From Delphinapterus leucas (lineage: Eukaryota; Chordata; Mammalia; Artiodactyla; Monodontidae), in contig NW_022098021.1 in NCBI RefSeq assembly GCF_002288925.2, forward strand, positions 33,734,065 to 33,798,064: a stretch of DNA of 64,000 bases, read 5' to 3'. This document shows, piece after piece, positions 1 through 12,583 of the stretch (positions are counted from its first letter, which is position 1; each line of letters begins with the position of its first letter). A program made the position numbers and the translations under genes. The notes under the pieces are model-generated. The model made no database searches. It was not told where the DNA came from and saw only the letters and a list, made by a program, of their open reading frames with translations.

Positions 1-257
1 CATCCCTCAGTGAGGACAAACCTCATCCTCCACCCGAGTCTGTTAGTCTAAGAGCCGTGTTCCCAACAGTTCCCTGACCCTTTGCCCAGGGCCAGAGCCC
101 CTGTGCCCAGTGGGGCTCTTCTGTGCAGTGGACTCAGCGGGCCTTCAGCATTTGGGTGACCCTCTGTGCAAATGTGCCAGCCTCAGTGACCACCACATCC
201 AACCGTGTGTAACCCTCGCGATGAACGAAGCTCACACCGCAGGTCATGTTGGGGAGT
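1..257. other. Non-repetitive flank, no gene seen
   Basis: This stretch has mixed base composition and moderate GC. It carries an 82-codon open frame (110-358) that runs straight into the L1 3' end next door and matches no protein I recognise. I see no splice-flanked exon, RNA gene or promoter here. Confidence 0.5.
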
Positions 258-493
258 ATGGGACTGACACATACATACGGCTGTATTTAAAACAGATAAC
301 CCACAAGGACCTACTGTATAGCACAGGGAACTCCTGTCAATATTCTGTAATAACCTAAATGGGAAAAGAATTCAAAAAAGAATAGATACATGTATATGCA
401 TAACTGAATCACTTTGCTGTACACCTGAAACTAACACAACATTGTTAATCAACTATACTTCAATATAAAATAAAAATTAAAAAAATACACATT
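258..493 (+). mobile_element. L1 3' UTR end fragment
   Basis: The order of landmarks is that of a cetartiodactyl L1 3' end: a block on the theme of 'actgtatagcacagggaact', then 'ctgaatcactttgctgtaca', 'cctgaaactaacacaacatt', and 'caactatacttcaatataaaa' before an A-rich tail. The element is severely 5'-truncated and non-coding. It abuts the next plus-strand L1 with only an A-rich junction between them, so exact limits are uncertain. Confidence 0.8.
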
Positions 494-509
494 AAAAAAA
501 AGCCCCCTA

Positions 510-3500
510 AATATGCTGTCTACAAGAGACCCACTTCAGACTTAGGGACACATACAGACTGAAAGTGAGGGGATGAAAAAAGATATTCCATGCAAGTGAA
601 AATCAAAAGAAAGTTGTAGTAGCAATTCTCATATTAGAAAAAATAGACTTTAAAATAAAGACTATTACAAAATACAAAGAAGAACACTGAATAATGATCA
701 AGGGATCAATACAAGAAGAAGATATAACAATTGTAAATATTTATGCACCCAATACAGGAGCAACTCAATACATAAGGAAAATGTTAACAGCAATAAAAGG
801 GGAAATGAACAGTAACACAAAAAGAGTAGGAGACTTTAACACTCTACTTTCACAAATAGACAGATCATCCAAAATGAAAACAAATAAGGAAACACAAGCT
901 TTAAATGATACATTAAACAAGATGGACTTAATTGATATTTATAGGACATTCCATCCAAAAACAACAGAATACACATTTTTCTCTAGTGCTTATGGAACAT
1001 TCTCCAGGATAGATCATATCTTGAGTCACAAATCAAGGCTTGGTAAATTTAAGAATATTAAAATCATATCAGGTATCTTTGCTGACCACAATGCTATGAG
1101 ACTTGGTATCAATTACAGGAAAAAAAACTGTAAAAAATACAAACACATGGAGGCTAAACCATATGCTACTAAATAACTGAGAGATCACTGAAGAAATCAA
1201 AGAGGAAATCAAAAAATACCTAGAAACAAATGACAATGAAAACACGATGACCCAAAACCTACGAGATGCAGTAAAAGCAGTTCTAAAAGGAAAGTTTATA
1301 ACAATGCAATCCTACCTCAAGAAACAAGAAAAATCTCAAATAAACACCCTAACTTTACACCTAAAACAATTAGAGAAAGAAGAACAAAAAAACCCCAAAG
1401 TTAGCAGAAGGAAAGAAATCATAAAGATTTGATCAAAAATAAATGAAAAAGAAAAGAAGGAAACAATAGCAAAGATCAGCAAAACTAAAAGCTGGTTCTT
1501 TGAGAAAATAAACAAAATCAATAAACCATAAGCCAGACTCGTCACAAAAACAGGGGAGAAGACTCAAATCAACAGAACTAAAAGTGAGATAGAAGTAACA
1601 ACTGACCCTGCAGAAATATAAAGGATCATGAGAGATGGCTACAAGCAACTCTATGCCAATAAAATGTACAACCTGGAAGAAATGGACAAATTCTTAGAAA
1701 AGCACAACCTTCTGAGACTGAAGCAGAGAGAAATAGAAAATATAAACGGACCAATCACAAGCACTGAAACTGAAACTGTGATTAAAAATCTTCCAACAAA
1801 CCAATGCCCAGGACCAGATGGCTTCACAGGTGAATTCTATCAAACATTTAGCGAGGAGCTAACACCTATCCTTCTCAAACTCTTCCAAAATATAACAGAG
1901 GGAGGAACACTCCCCAAACTCATTCTAGGAGGCAACCATTACCCTGATACCAAAACCAAAGATGTCACAAAAAAGAAAACTATATACCAATATCACTGAT
2001 GAACATAGATGCACAAATCCTCAACAAAATGCTAGCAAAGAGAATCCAACAGCACATTAAAAGGATCATACAACATGATGAAATAGGGTTTATCCCAGGA
2101 ATACAAGGATTCTTCAATATACACAAATCAATCAATGTTAACCATATTAACAAAGTGAAGGATAAAAACCATATGATAATCTCAATAGATTCAGGAAAAG
2201 GTTTTGATAAAAATTCAGCACCCATTTATGTTAAAAACTCTCCAGAAATTAGGCATAGAGGGAACCTACCTCAACATACTAAAGGACATATATGAAAAAC
2301 TCACACCCAACATCATTTTCAATGCTGAAAATCTGAAACAATTTCCTCTAAAATCAAGAACAAGACAAGGAGGCCCACACTCACCACTATTATTCAGCAT
2401 AGCTTTGAAAGTTTTAGCCACAGCAATCAGAGAAGAAAAAGAAATAAAAAGAATCCAAATTGGAAAAGAAGAGGTAAAGCTGGCACTGTTTGCAAATGAC
2501 ATGATACCATACATAGAGAATCTTAAAAGTGCTACCAGAAAACTACTAGAGCTAATCAATGAATTTGGTAAAGTAGCGAGATACAAAATCAATACACAGA
2601 AATCTCTTGCATTCCTGTACACTAATGATGAAAAATCTGAACGAGAAATTAAGGAAACACTCCCATTTACCATTGCAACAAAAAGTATAAAATACCTAGG
2701 AATAAACCTACCTAAGGAGAAAAATACCTGTATGCAGAAAACTATAAGACACTGATGAAGGAAATTAAAGATGATACAAACAGATAGAGAGATATGCCAT
2801 GTTCTATGATTGGAAGACTCAACACTGTGAAAATAACTATACTACCCAAAGCAATCTACAGATTCAATGCAATCCCTGTCAAATTACCAATGACATTTTT
2901 CACAGAACTAGAGCAAAAATTTCACAATTTGTATGGAAACACAAAAGACCCTGAATAACCAAAGCAATCTTGGGGAAGAAAAACGGAGCTGGAGGAATCA
3001 GGGTCCCTGACTTCAGACTATTGTACAAAGCTACAGTAGTCAAGACAGTATGGCACTGGCACAGAAACAGAAATATAGATCAATGGAACAGGATAGAAAG
3101 CCCAAAGATAAACCCACACACATATGGTCAACTTATCTTTGATAAAGGAGGCAAGAATATACAATGGAGAAAAGACAACCTCTTCAATAAGTGGTGCTGG
3201 GAAAACTGGACAGCTACATGTAAAAGAATAAAATTAGAATGCTTCCTAACACCATACACAAAAATAAACTCAAAATGATTAAAGACCGAAATGTAAGGCC
3301 AGAGACCATTAAATTCTTAGAGTAAAACATAGGCAGAATGCTCTCTGACTTACGTCAGAGCAAAATCCTTTTTGACCCACCTCCTAGAGAAATGGATATA
3401 AGAACAAAAATAAGCAAATGGGACCTAAAGAAACTTAAAAGCTTTTGCACAGCAAAGGACACCATAAACAAGATGAAAAGACAACTTTCAGAATGGTAGA

Positions 3501-4209
3501 AAATATTTGCAAATGAAGCAACTGACAAAGGATTAATCTCCAAAATATGCAACCAACACATGTAGCTCAATATCAAAGGAACAAACAAACCAATCTAAAA
3601 ATGGGCAGAAGATCTAAATAAATATTTCTTCAAAGAAGATATACAGATTGCCAACAAACACATGAAAGGATGCTCAACATCACTAATGATTAGAGAAATA
3701 AAAATCAAATATTCAATGTGATATCAGCTCACACCAGTCAGAATGGCCATCATCAAAAAATCTACAAACAATAAATGATGGAAAGGGTGTGGAGAAAAGG
3801 GAACCCTCTTGTACTGTTGGTGGGAATGTGAATTGATACAGCCACTATGGAGAACAGTATGGAGGTTCCTTAAAAAACTGAAAATAGAACTACCGTATGA
3901 CCCAGCAATCCCACTACTGGGCATATACCCTGAGAAAATCATAACTCAAAAAGAGTCATGTACCACAATGTTCATTGCAGCACTATTTACAACAGCCAGG
4001 ACATGGAAGCAACTTAATATCCAATGACAGATGAATGGATAAAGAAGATGTGACACGTGTATACAATGGAATATTACTCAGCCATAAAAAGAAACGAAAT
4101 TGAGTTATTTGTAGTCAGGTGGATGGACTTACAGTCTGTCATACAAAGTGAAGTAAGTCAGAAAGAGAAAAACAAATACCATACACTAACACATATATAT
4201 GGAATCTAA
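510..4209 (+). pseudogene. L1 ORF2 relic (endonuclease-reverse transcriptase), many frameshifts
   Basis: ORF2p is the L1 endonuclease and reverse transcriptase that nicks DNA and copies L1 RNA at the nick. Here it survives only as pieces. An endonuclease fragment (694-1176) retains NIYAPN, GDFNT and SRIDHIL, but the usual SDH has become ADH. A linker (1247-1432) follows. RT pieces (1628-2755) include [11 protein letters not shown], and the catalytic FADD is altered to FAND (2489-2500), replacing an essential aspartate with asparagine. C-terminal pieces lie at 2970-3278 and 3809-4027. The first few dozen codons are missing. The normal terminal stop (after a GI ending) lies at 4207-4209. Breaks occur about every few hundred bases, so the product cannot be functional. 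Confidence 0.9.
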
Positions 4210-4550
4210 GAAAAAAAATGGTTCTGACGAACTTAGGGACATGACAGGAATAAAGATGCAGATGTAGAGAATGGTCTTGAGGACATGGGGAGGGGGAAGG
4301 TAAGCTGGACGAAGTGAGAGAGTAGCAGTGACATATATATACTACCAATGTAAAATAGATAGCTAGTGGGAAGTAGGTGCATCACACAAGGATATCACCT
4401 TGGTGCTTTGTGACCACCTAGAGTGGTGAGATATGAAGGGTGTGATGGAAATGCAAGAGGGAGGGGATATGGGGATATATGTATACATATAGCTGATTCA
4501 CTTTGTTATACAGCAGAAACTAACACAACATTGTAAAGCAATTATACTCC

Positions 4551-4556
4551 AATAAA
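4551..4556 (+). promoter_or_regulatory. L1 polyadenylation signal
   Basis: AATAAA sits in the conserved L1 terminal context 'actccaataaaggtgtta' and just before the A-rich tail. Confidence 0.7.
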
Positions 4557-4643
4557 GGTGTTAAAAAATAATAAAATAAAAAATAAGTACATATTTGTTT
4601 AGTTAAAAACAAATTATACCATCTGAGCTTTGGTGATTTTTTT

Positions 4644-4850
4644 CTAAATAATATATATTCTCTGCTTTCCTGACAAATGTATTTTAAATTCATGTGCTGT
4701 TTCTGTTCCATTTATACCTGATAAATTGGCAAAAATCATGAGGGTATCAGATGGATTTGAATATTCATTCACAAAAGCTTTGGCCTTGCCTTGAGTTAAA
4801 GTAACTTCTCTGAATTGATCTACTAACTTGGCTCCCCTATCAGACTGCAT
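4644..4850 (-). other. Unrecognised 68-codon open frame, possible exon-like fragment
   Basis: The frame begins ATG (4850) and is preceded in frame by six codons after a TAA. The predicted peptide has an ordinary soluble-protein composition, with segments such as KLVDQFREV, QGKAKAFVNEYSNP and LMIFANLSG, rather than the lysine/asparagine-rich look of L1 ORFs. On the minus strand the codons for NLSG run into CAG|GTATAA, which fits a splice donor. The upstream side has no good pyrimidine tract for an acceptor. I do not recognise the family. It may be a chance frame, a decayed retrocopy piece or an ancient exonised repeat. Confidence 0.2.
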
Positions 4851-5269
4851 CCTTCCCAGTGGATCTACTTATTTCTCTGTGCTCTAACCAGTTCTTTTAT
4901 GTGATGCATGTAGAACCTGCTTCCTGTTAAGTACATGCTCATGTGAGACCACATGCGTCTATAATCATATCATTAATACCAGTAATAACTGTTAGAATAT
5001 AATAACTTCAATTAAAAAAGAATAACTAAAAAATGTCAAGCCCCTGGAGTAGAAGTAAGAATTGAAGAGGGAGAGAGAAAGAAAGTCATACAAAACTCTT
5101 CTGATCATGAGATTCCTAATTATTTCTTAAATAACTTCACTTATCAGGAAACTACACTGAGCTGTTATGTAAGAAGTAAATTTTTATTTTATTTAATTAT
5201 GGTAATTTGGTCTGTTTCTTGTTTGTTAAAGCAACTGGCATTACTCTAAATTATGACCCAGAGTATTTA

Positions 5270-5720
5270 GAGCCACGGGGTTGAATTTAAACACATACAG
5301 AATGAGTACAGATAGAAAAGTGAAGAGGTCTAAGGACTATGTCTAGGGAACTCTAGAATTCAGAAATAGGGAGAAGGAAGAAGATCTACTAGAGGAGACC
5401 AAGAAGGAGCTGCTGGTAACTGAAAATAAGTGCCTTTGGTGACATGGAAGTAAAGTAAAGAAAGTGTTTCAAGGATGAGAAATGGTCACCTCTATTAAGT
5501 TCTGCTGAGCAGTCAAGAAAGAGGAAGACAGGCAAGTGTTCATTAGGTTTGGCAAGATGGTGTTCACTGGTGACATAGATGAGAGAAGTGATGGGGATTA
5601 AAAACTCCCCTGGAGTGTACTAAAGAGAAAACAAGAAGTTTAGAAATAGAAAAAATTGATCAGAGAAATGGGGTGATTGTTGGAGGGATGTGAGGGCAAG
5701 GGAAGCATTTTATATACATG
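5270..5720 (+). repeat. Ancient interspersed repeat, L2-like by recollection
   Basis: The segment follows a pattern I associate with ancient mammalian repeats: 'tgctgagcagtcaagaaaga', then 'ttaggtttggcaagatgg', then 'tcactggtgac', then an 'agaaatggggtgattgttgg' block. Divergence is high. The family assignment rests on memory of consensus-like phrases and could be wrong; non-coding in any case. Confidence 0.35.
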
Positions 5721-5889
5721 GTTTATCATTTATCATGTTAGGATGCCAATGAAAATAATATGTCTGAGAGAGAATAGCTGATGCAGAGGAGAAGACCAAA
5801 AATATTTTTCATGTAGTAGAGGCTACACTGCTCTGGATTCATATGGTTCTTTTTGAAAGGGAATGCATTAGATAGCATTTGTTAATATT

Positions 5890-7150
5890 CCTGAGAGGAG
5901 ACATCAAGACGGTGGAGGAAGAAGATGTGGAGCTCACTTTCCCCAACAAACACATCAAAAATATATCTACTTGTGGAACAATTCTCACTGAAAGTTAACT
6001 GAAAAGTGGCAGAAGGATTCCTGTACAACCAAAGCTGTAAGAAAGATAACCATGAAATCAAGTAGGAAGGGAAAGAAAGATATAAGGTTGAGACCTGTGT
6101 CCCTGGGAAGGGACTCAGAGGAAAAAAGAGATTACACAGGTGGATACCTGCCCTGGAGAGTGAGTGGTTAAGCCATAAATTGGGCACCCCTGTCCTGGGG
6201 TCATATGCAGAGGAGACAATCCCCCTTGGATGGTTGGAGGACTGCTGGGATAAATAGAAGGGCTGTGGGAAACCTGGACTTGTGAGAAGTATGCACACTG
6301 GCTCTCCCCCAGACAGTGCAGAGAGGTCTGCTCTAGTGGCTGCTGGATTTCCAAGGACCACTTCACTGTATATCCCAGCCCAAGCTGAGCAAACTCTCCA
6401 GTTCTCCTCACTCCATGTCACAGTGCAGCATTGGATCCGGGGAAGCCATAACTGGGGAAGACACTCGACCTTGGGATACAGAGAGAACCTGGTCCCAGGA
6501 TGGGACCTGGGTAGGGTGGAGACAACCATTGTTGGTGCTTACTTAAACAGCACTCCAGAAGCTGCCCAGATCTCTGATGGCAGCTTCCCCACCACAGTTC
6601 AATTCTTGACACACAACAACAGTCTATGTGGGCCTTGGCCAACCCTGTGGAGCAGCTCCAAAACTAGGAGGGGGACTCAGAGGCTGGGGATAACGATTGA
6701 GTGAGGGATAAAGGGGACTTGCAACTGAGGCTGAGTCTGAGTGGAGACACAGTCACCTAAACAGGCAGCACATCAGACCTCTGTCTGCGAATGGGCCCCA
6801 CTTGTTTTAGCACTCCCCTCTACTGAAGCAAGGGTCCCAGCACAGGGAAAGTGAAAAACACACAAAGAGAGAAGAACCTCTTCAGGCGAGACCTTCAGGG
6901 CTTCTGCTTCAGGAACTTGGAATCAGACCCTGTCCTCAACAGGGCAGTGATGAACAATTAGCAGAGAGGAAGTCCTGCCTCACACCCTCTAGCCCTTCCT
7001 TCTCCGAAAGATATGATTTGCATCCATGTCAGATCCAGTTCTCTCAACAAAAACATTGGACACGTAGTCTGTATAGAGACACTTTTAAATAAGAACACCC
7101 CTTCAAGATTGCAATAGGTAAATTCATAAAGACAGAGAAAGTTAAGCAAA
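5890..7150 (+). promoter_or_regulatory. Decayed L1 5' UTR
   Basis: Non-coding, moderately GC-rich leader that ends at ORF1. The open frames inside it on both strands (for example 5882-6529 minus and 6282-6704 plus) show no protein-family features and are incidental to low stop density. The internal promoter presumed for this family has lost most CpGs. Confidence 0.7.
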
Positions 7151-8024
7151 ATGAAAAGGAAGCAAAACTACTCTGAATTGAAAGAGCAAGGGAAAAACCC
7201 TGAAAAAAATGGAACAGAAAAAAACAATTTACCAGATAAAAAAATCATTGGTAATAAATATTGGTGATAAAAATGTTAACTGAATTAGGGAAAGAATTTA
7301 TGTAAATAGTGAACATCTTAACAAGGAACTAGAAAGTATTTTAAAAAAGACCCATTCAGAAATAAATAATTCAAAACTGAAATAAAAAACACACTAGAAG
7401 AAATGAATAGAAGACTAAATGATATAGAAGAATGCAAAAATGATCTGGACGATGGAATAACCAATCAGAACAGCAGAAAGAAAAACACATTAAAAAAAAT
7501 GAAACTAATTTAAGAGATCTTTGGGAGAACATTAAGATACCAATATTCTGATTATTGGGTTCCCAGAAGGAGAAGAGAGAGGGAAGGGAAATGGAAATGT
7601 ATTTCAGAAGATTATGGTTGAAAAATTCCCAAACCTGAAGAAGGAAACATATCCAGGAACAGGAAGCACAGAGGGTTCAGAACAAGAAAAATCCTAACAA
7701 ATCCAAACCAAGAAGTATCATAATTAAAATTATAAAAATTAAAGTTAAAGAGAGAATTATAAAGGAAGCAAGAGAAAAACAAAGAGTCATATACAAAGGA
7801 AACCCCCATAAGGCTGATTTCTCTACATAAATTTTGCAGGGCAGAAGGGAGTAGCATAATGCTTAAAGTGTTGAAAGGGAAAAACATGCAACCTAGGATA
7901 TTCAACCCAGCCAGATTACCATTTAGAATAGAAGGAAGATAAAGAAATTCTCAGAAAAGCTAAAAATAAAGGAGTTCATCAATGCTAAATCTACTCTAAA
8001 AAAATGTTGAAGGGTCTTATCTAA
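7151..8024 (+). pseudogene. L1 ORF1 relic (RNA-binding chaperone)
   Basis: The start ATGAAAAGGAAG (7151) aligns with the ORF1 start of the younger copy at 50,519. The relic then shows a lysine/glutamate-rich coiled-coil stretch (about 7370-7520), an RRM-like region with 'attattgggttcccagaagg' (7551-7570), and a C-terminal region ending near 'gggtcttatctaa' (8022-8024). No long frame remains. ORF1p normally trimerises and coats L1 RNA; this copy cannot encode it. Confidence 0.75.
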
Positions 8025-8297
8025 GTGATAAAGGAGTAAGAATCTATAAGAAAGGGAAAACCCAACTAGGAGAGAAAAATATAGAGTAAGGACTGAGGAT
8101 CAACCACTTAAATAAGCCAGAGAAAAAATTTTAAAGCAACTATAACTACAATAAACAGATAGGGATAAGCATGAAGATGTAAAATATGACATCAAAAACA
8201 CAAAATGTGTGGGAGGGGAGTAAAAATGTACATCTTTTAGAATGTGTTTGAACTTGAATGAATACGAGTTTAAAACAAATCAATATAATTATGGATC

Positions 8298-8307
8298 NNN
8301 NNNNNNN
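8298..8307. other. Assembly gap (10 N)
   Basis: Ten unresolved bases inside the L1 inter-ORF spacer, 47 bp upstream of a tandem duplication. Confidence 0.99.
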
Positions 8308-8354
8308 AACATATATGAATCCCATGGCAATCACAAATCAAAAACCTAAAAAAA

Positions 8355-8526
8355 CTTAAGACAAGGAAGACAAGCATACTACCAAAGAAAATCATCAAAC
8401 CACAAGGGAAGAAACAAGAATAGATGAACAGAGAACTACACTTAAGACAAGGAAGACAAGCATACTACTAAAGAAAATCATCAAACCACAAGGGAAGAAA
8501 CAAGAATAGATGAACAGAGAACTACA
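8355..8526. repeat. Tandem duplication, 2 x 86 bp
   Basis: Copy 1 (8355-8440) and copy 2 (8441-8526) each begin 'cttaagacaaggaagac' and end 'gaactaca'. They differ at about one position (actacc versus actact). The unit lies in the L1 inter-ORF spacer, and other L1s in the window have it once, so the duplication arose in this copy or in assembly. Confidence 0.95.
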
Positions 8527-8552
8527 CAAACAACCAGAAAACAAGTAATAAA

Positions 8553-11500
8553 ATAGCTGTAAGTACATACTTATCAATAATTACTTTAAATTTCAATGGA
8601 CTAAATGCTCCAATCAAAATAAAAATAGAATGACTAATTGGATAAAAAAAAAACTTTTAATATGCTGCCTACAAGAAACTCACTTCAGGGTTAAAGGTAA
8701 AAAACACTGAAATGAGCGGATGGGAAAAGATATTTCATGCAAATGGAAATGGTAAGAAAATGGGAGTAACAACACTCAAATCACACAAAATAGGCTTTAA
8801 AACAAAGACTACCAAAAATGATAAAGAAGGCATTATAAAATGATAAAGAAGAGGATATAACACTCATTAGCATACATGCACCCAACACAAGATCACCTAA
8901 CTATATAAAGCAAATACTACCAGACATAAATGGAGAAATTGACAATAATATGATAATAGTAGGGAACTTTAACACCTCACTTACATTAATGGACAGATCA
9001 CCCAGACAGAAGATCAATAAGGCAACAATGGACTTAAGTGACACAATAGACTGGTTGGACTTAATAGATATTTATAAGACATTAGATCCAAAAACTGCAG
9101 AATACACATCTTTACAAAGTACACATGGAAATTCCTCCAGGATAGAGCAAATGGTAGGCCATGAAACAAGTATCAACAAATTAAAAAATAGAAATTATAA
9201 CAAACGTTTTTTCTGACCATAAAAGTGTGAAACTAGAAATTAATTACAGAAATGAAAATGGGGAAACACAAACTTGTGGACAGTAAATAACATGCTACTA
9301 AAAAACTGTGGGTCAATGAAGAAATCAAAAAATTATCAAGACAAAAGAAAATGGAAACATAGTACTCCAAATTCTGTAGGATGCAGGAAAAAAAGCAGTT
9401 CTAAGAGGGAAATTTATAGTGACATAGACCTTCTTCAAGAAACAAGAAAAATCTGAAATAAACAACCTAACTTCCACCTAAAGGAATTAGAAAAAGATCA
9501 AACAAAGCACAAAGTCAGCAGAATGAAGGAAATAATAAAGATCAGAGAGGAAATAAATAAAATAGAGATCAAAAGAAAAATAGAAAAGATTAATAAAACT
9601 TTATCTTTGTTTTTTTTTTGCAAAGATAAAGAGAATTGATAAATCTTTAGCCAGGCTCACCAAGAAACAAAAGGAGAGGACCCAAAGAAACAAAATAAGA
9701 AATGAAAGAGGAGAAAGAACAACAAATATCACAGAGATACAAAGAAAAAAAACCAAGGGAATACTATAAATAGTTATATACCAGCAAATTGGACAACTAG
9801 AGGAAATCACAAATTTATAGAAACATACAACCTTCTAGGGCTGAATCTGGAAGAAATATTCAATCTGAATAGACTGATCACTAATAGTGAAACTGAATTT
9901 GTAATAATGAAAAAAAAAAACTCTGAGCAAACAAAAGTCCATTACCTGATGGCTTCACTGGGGAATTCTACCAAACATATAAAGAAGAACTAATACCTAC
10001 CCTTCTCAAACTATTCCAAAAAACTGAACAGGAGAGAACACTCCCAAAATCATTCAATGAGTCCACCATTACCCTGATACCAAAACCAATGACAGTACAA
10101 AAAAAAAAAAAAATTAAAGGCCAACAACTTTGGTGAATATGGATGCAAAAATCCTCAACAAAATATTAGCAAACTGAATCCAACAATATATAAAAAGGAT
10201 CATATATCATGATCAAGTTGGATTTATTCCAGGGATGCAAGGCTGGTTCAACTTTCACAAATCAATGTAATACACCATATTAACAAAAGGAAAGGCAAAA
10301 CAATATGATCATCTCAATAGACGCAGAAAAAGCTTTTGACAAAATTCAACATCCATTCATGATAAAAACTCTCATCAAAGTTGGTACAGAGAGAACATAT
10401 CTCAACATAATAAAGGCCATTTATGACAAACTCACAACTAACATAATACTCAATGGTGAAAAGCTGAAAGTCTTCCACCTAAATTCAGGAATGAGGTAAG
10501 GATGACCACTTTGGCACATTTATTTAAAATAGTATTGGAAGTCCTAGCCATAGCAATCAGACAGGAAAAAAAAATGCATCCAAATTGGAAGAGAAGAGGT
10601 AAAACTCACTATTTGTAGATGACATGATACTTTATATAGAAAACCCTAAAGTTCCACCCCAAAACTATTAAAATGAATAAGTGAATTCAGCAATGTTGCA
10701 GGATACAAGATTAATATACAGAAATCTGCTGTTTTTCTAAGCACTAATAATGAACTATTAGGAAGAGAAATTAAAAAAATAAAATCCATTTTAAAATCAC
10801 ATCAAAAAGAATAAAATACCTAGAAATAAACTTAACCAAGGACATGAAAGACTTATACTCTGAAGTCTATAAAAAACTGATGAAGGAAATTGAAGATGAT
10901 ACAAAGAAATGGAAAGATAGCCCATGCTCTTAGATTGGAAAAATTAATATTGTTAAAATGGCCAGACTACCCAAAGCAATCTACAGATGTAATACACTCC
11001 CTGTAAAATATCCATGATTTTTTTTATAGAACTAGAATAAATAACCCTAAAATTCATATGGAGCCACAAAAGACCCCAAACTGCTAAAGCAATCTAAGAA
11101 CAACAGCTAAGCTGGAAAATTAACCCTCCCAGACTTCAAAATATACTACAAAGCTCAGTAATCAAAATAACATGGTACTTGTGAAAAACAGGCACACAGA
11201 TCAATGGAACAGAATAGAGAACCCAGCAATAAATCCATGTACCCATAGGCAATTAATCTACAAAAGAGTAGGTAAAAATGTACAATGGAGAAAAGGCTGT
11301 CTCTTCTAGAAATGGTGCTTGGAAAACTGGACAACTGTGTGTCAAACAATAAGATTAGAACAGTTTTTCAGATTCTATAAAAAAATCAACTCAAAATAGC
11401 CTAAATGTAAGACCCTAAACCATAAAACTCCTAGAAGAGAACATAGGCAGAATACCCCTTGACATAAATCATAGCAAAGTTTTTTTTGATCTGTCTCCTA

Positions 11501-12279
11501 AGGCAAAAGAAATAAAAGCAAAAATAAACAATTGCATTCTAATTAAACTAAAAAGCTTTTGCTCAGCAAAGGCAACCATCAACTACATGAATAAACAACA
11601 TACAGAAGGGAAGAAAATATTTACAAATGGTATGACTAACAAAGAGTTAATATATAAAATATATAAATAGCTCATACAACTCAATATCAAAAACCAAATA
11701 ACCTTATCAAAAAAATGGGCAGAAGATCTGAATAGACAATTTTCCAAGGAAGACATACAGATGGTTAACAGGCACATGAAAAGAAATGCAAATCAAAACA
11801 ACAATGAGATATCACCTTACACCTATTAGAATGACTATTATCAAAAAGTCTACAAATAACAAATGTTGGAGAAGATGTGGAGAAAAGGGAGCCCTTGTAC
11901 ACTGTTGGGAATGTAAATCGGTACAGCCACTATGGAAAACAGTATGGAGATTCCTCAAAAAACTAAAAATAGAACTACCATATGATCCAGCAATTCCACT
12001 CCTTGGTATATCCAGAAAAGGCAAAAACACTAATTTGAAAAGATACATGCACCCCAAGATTCATAGCAACACTATTTATAATAGCCAGGATTTGGGAGAA
12101 ATCCAAATGTCTATCAGCAGGCAAATGGATAAAGAAGGTGTGCCATATATATATATAAAATAGAATTTAACTCTAGCCTCAAATTTGCAGCAATGTGAAT
12201 AGAGAATATTTTGCTTAGTGACATAAGTCAGACAGAAAAAGACAAATATTTTATGATATGCCTTGTATGTGGAATCTAA
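8553..12279 (+). pseudogene. L1 ORF2 relic
   Basis: The expected start codon is ATA (8553-8555), in the context that gives ATGG in other copies. The endonuclease piece at 8950-9216 reads VGNFNTSL, with the metal-binding Asp of GDFN changed to Asn, and SRIEQ in place of SRIDH. RT motif A is intact ([15 protein letters not shown], within 10305-10499). The YADD/FADD box reads FVDD (10612-10623), keeping both aspartates. A C-terminal piece (11786-12163) contains the conserved [11 protein letters not shown] segment. Many frameshifts and stops separate these pieces. The stop after GI is at 12277-12279. Confidence 0.88.
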
Positions 12280-12583
12280 AAAAATTATACAAGTGAGTGT
12301 ACATAGTAAAACAAAAACACACTCATGGATATAGAGAACAAACTAGTGTACCAACGGGGAGATGAAAGAGGGGAGGGACAAAATAGGGGTATGGGATTAA
12401 AAGATACAAACTAATGTGTATAAAATGGACAAGCAATAAGGATATACTCTATAGCACAGGGAATTATAGCCATTATTTTATATTAACTTCTAATGGATTA
12501 CAATATGTAAAAATCCTGAATCACTATACTATATGCCTAAGACTAACATAATATTGTAAATTAACTATACTTCAATAAAAAAA

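Larger units (their letters stand above)
494..4588 (+). mobile_element. L1 LINE, 5'-truncated at start of ORF2
   Basis: The sequence enters an L1 just inside ORF2 ('atgctgtctacaagagaccc' at about 512) and continues colinearly through endonuclease, reverse transcriptase and C-terminal segments to a 3' UTR. The 3' UTR has a G-rich polypurine tract (4287-4300), an AATAAA signal at 4551-4556 and an A-rich tail. 5' truncation is the usual outcome of target-primed reverse transcription. Both flanks are A-rich, so no convincing target-site duplication can be assigned. The element is old enough to carry many frameshifts. Confidence 0.92.
4589..5889. other. Gene-poor stretch between L1s, with one unexplained minus-strand frame
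   Basis: The region is AT-rich and not recognisably recent repeat. A 68-codon minus-strand frame (4644-4850) is the only coding-like signal and is listed separately. From about 5270 to 5720 the sequence resembles an ancient interspersed repeat. No RNA gene, CpG island or promoter is visible. Confidence 0.5.
5890..12583 (+). mobile_element. Old L1 LINE, nearly full length
   Basis: The element reads in order as 5' UTR (about 5890-7150), ORF1 relic (7151-8024), a long inter-ORF spacer (8025-8552), ORF2 relic (8553-12279) and 3' UTR with AATAAA at 12574-12579. Its first bases ('caagacggtggaggaagaag', about 5905-5924) look like a decayed version of the 'aagatggcggaag' start of the younger L1 at 48,139. 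Substitutions and indels are abundant throughout, so it is one of the older copies. A 10-N gap and an 86-bp tandem duplication lie in the spacer. Confidence 0.88.

Noticed and set aside
5882..6529. 215-codon minus-strand frame
   Set aside because: It sits in an L1 5' UTR, has no family features, and overlaps plus-strand frames of similar size, as expected from GC-moderate non-coding leader.
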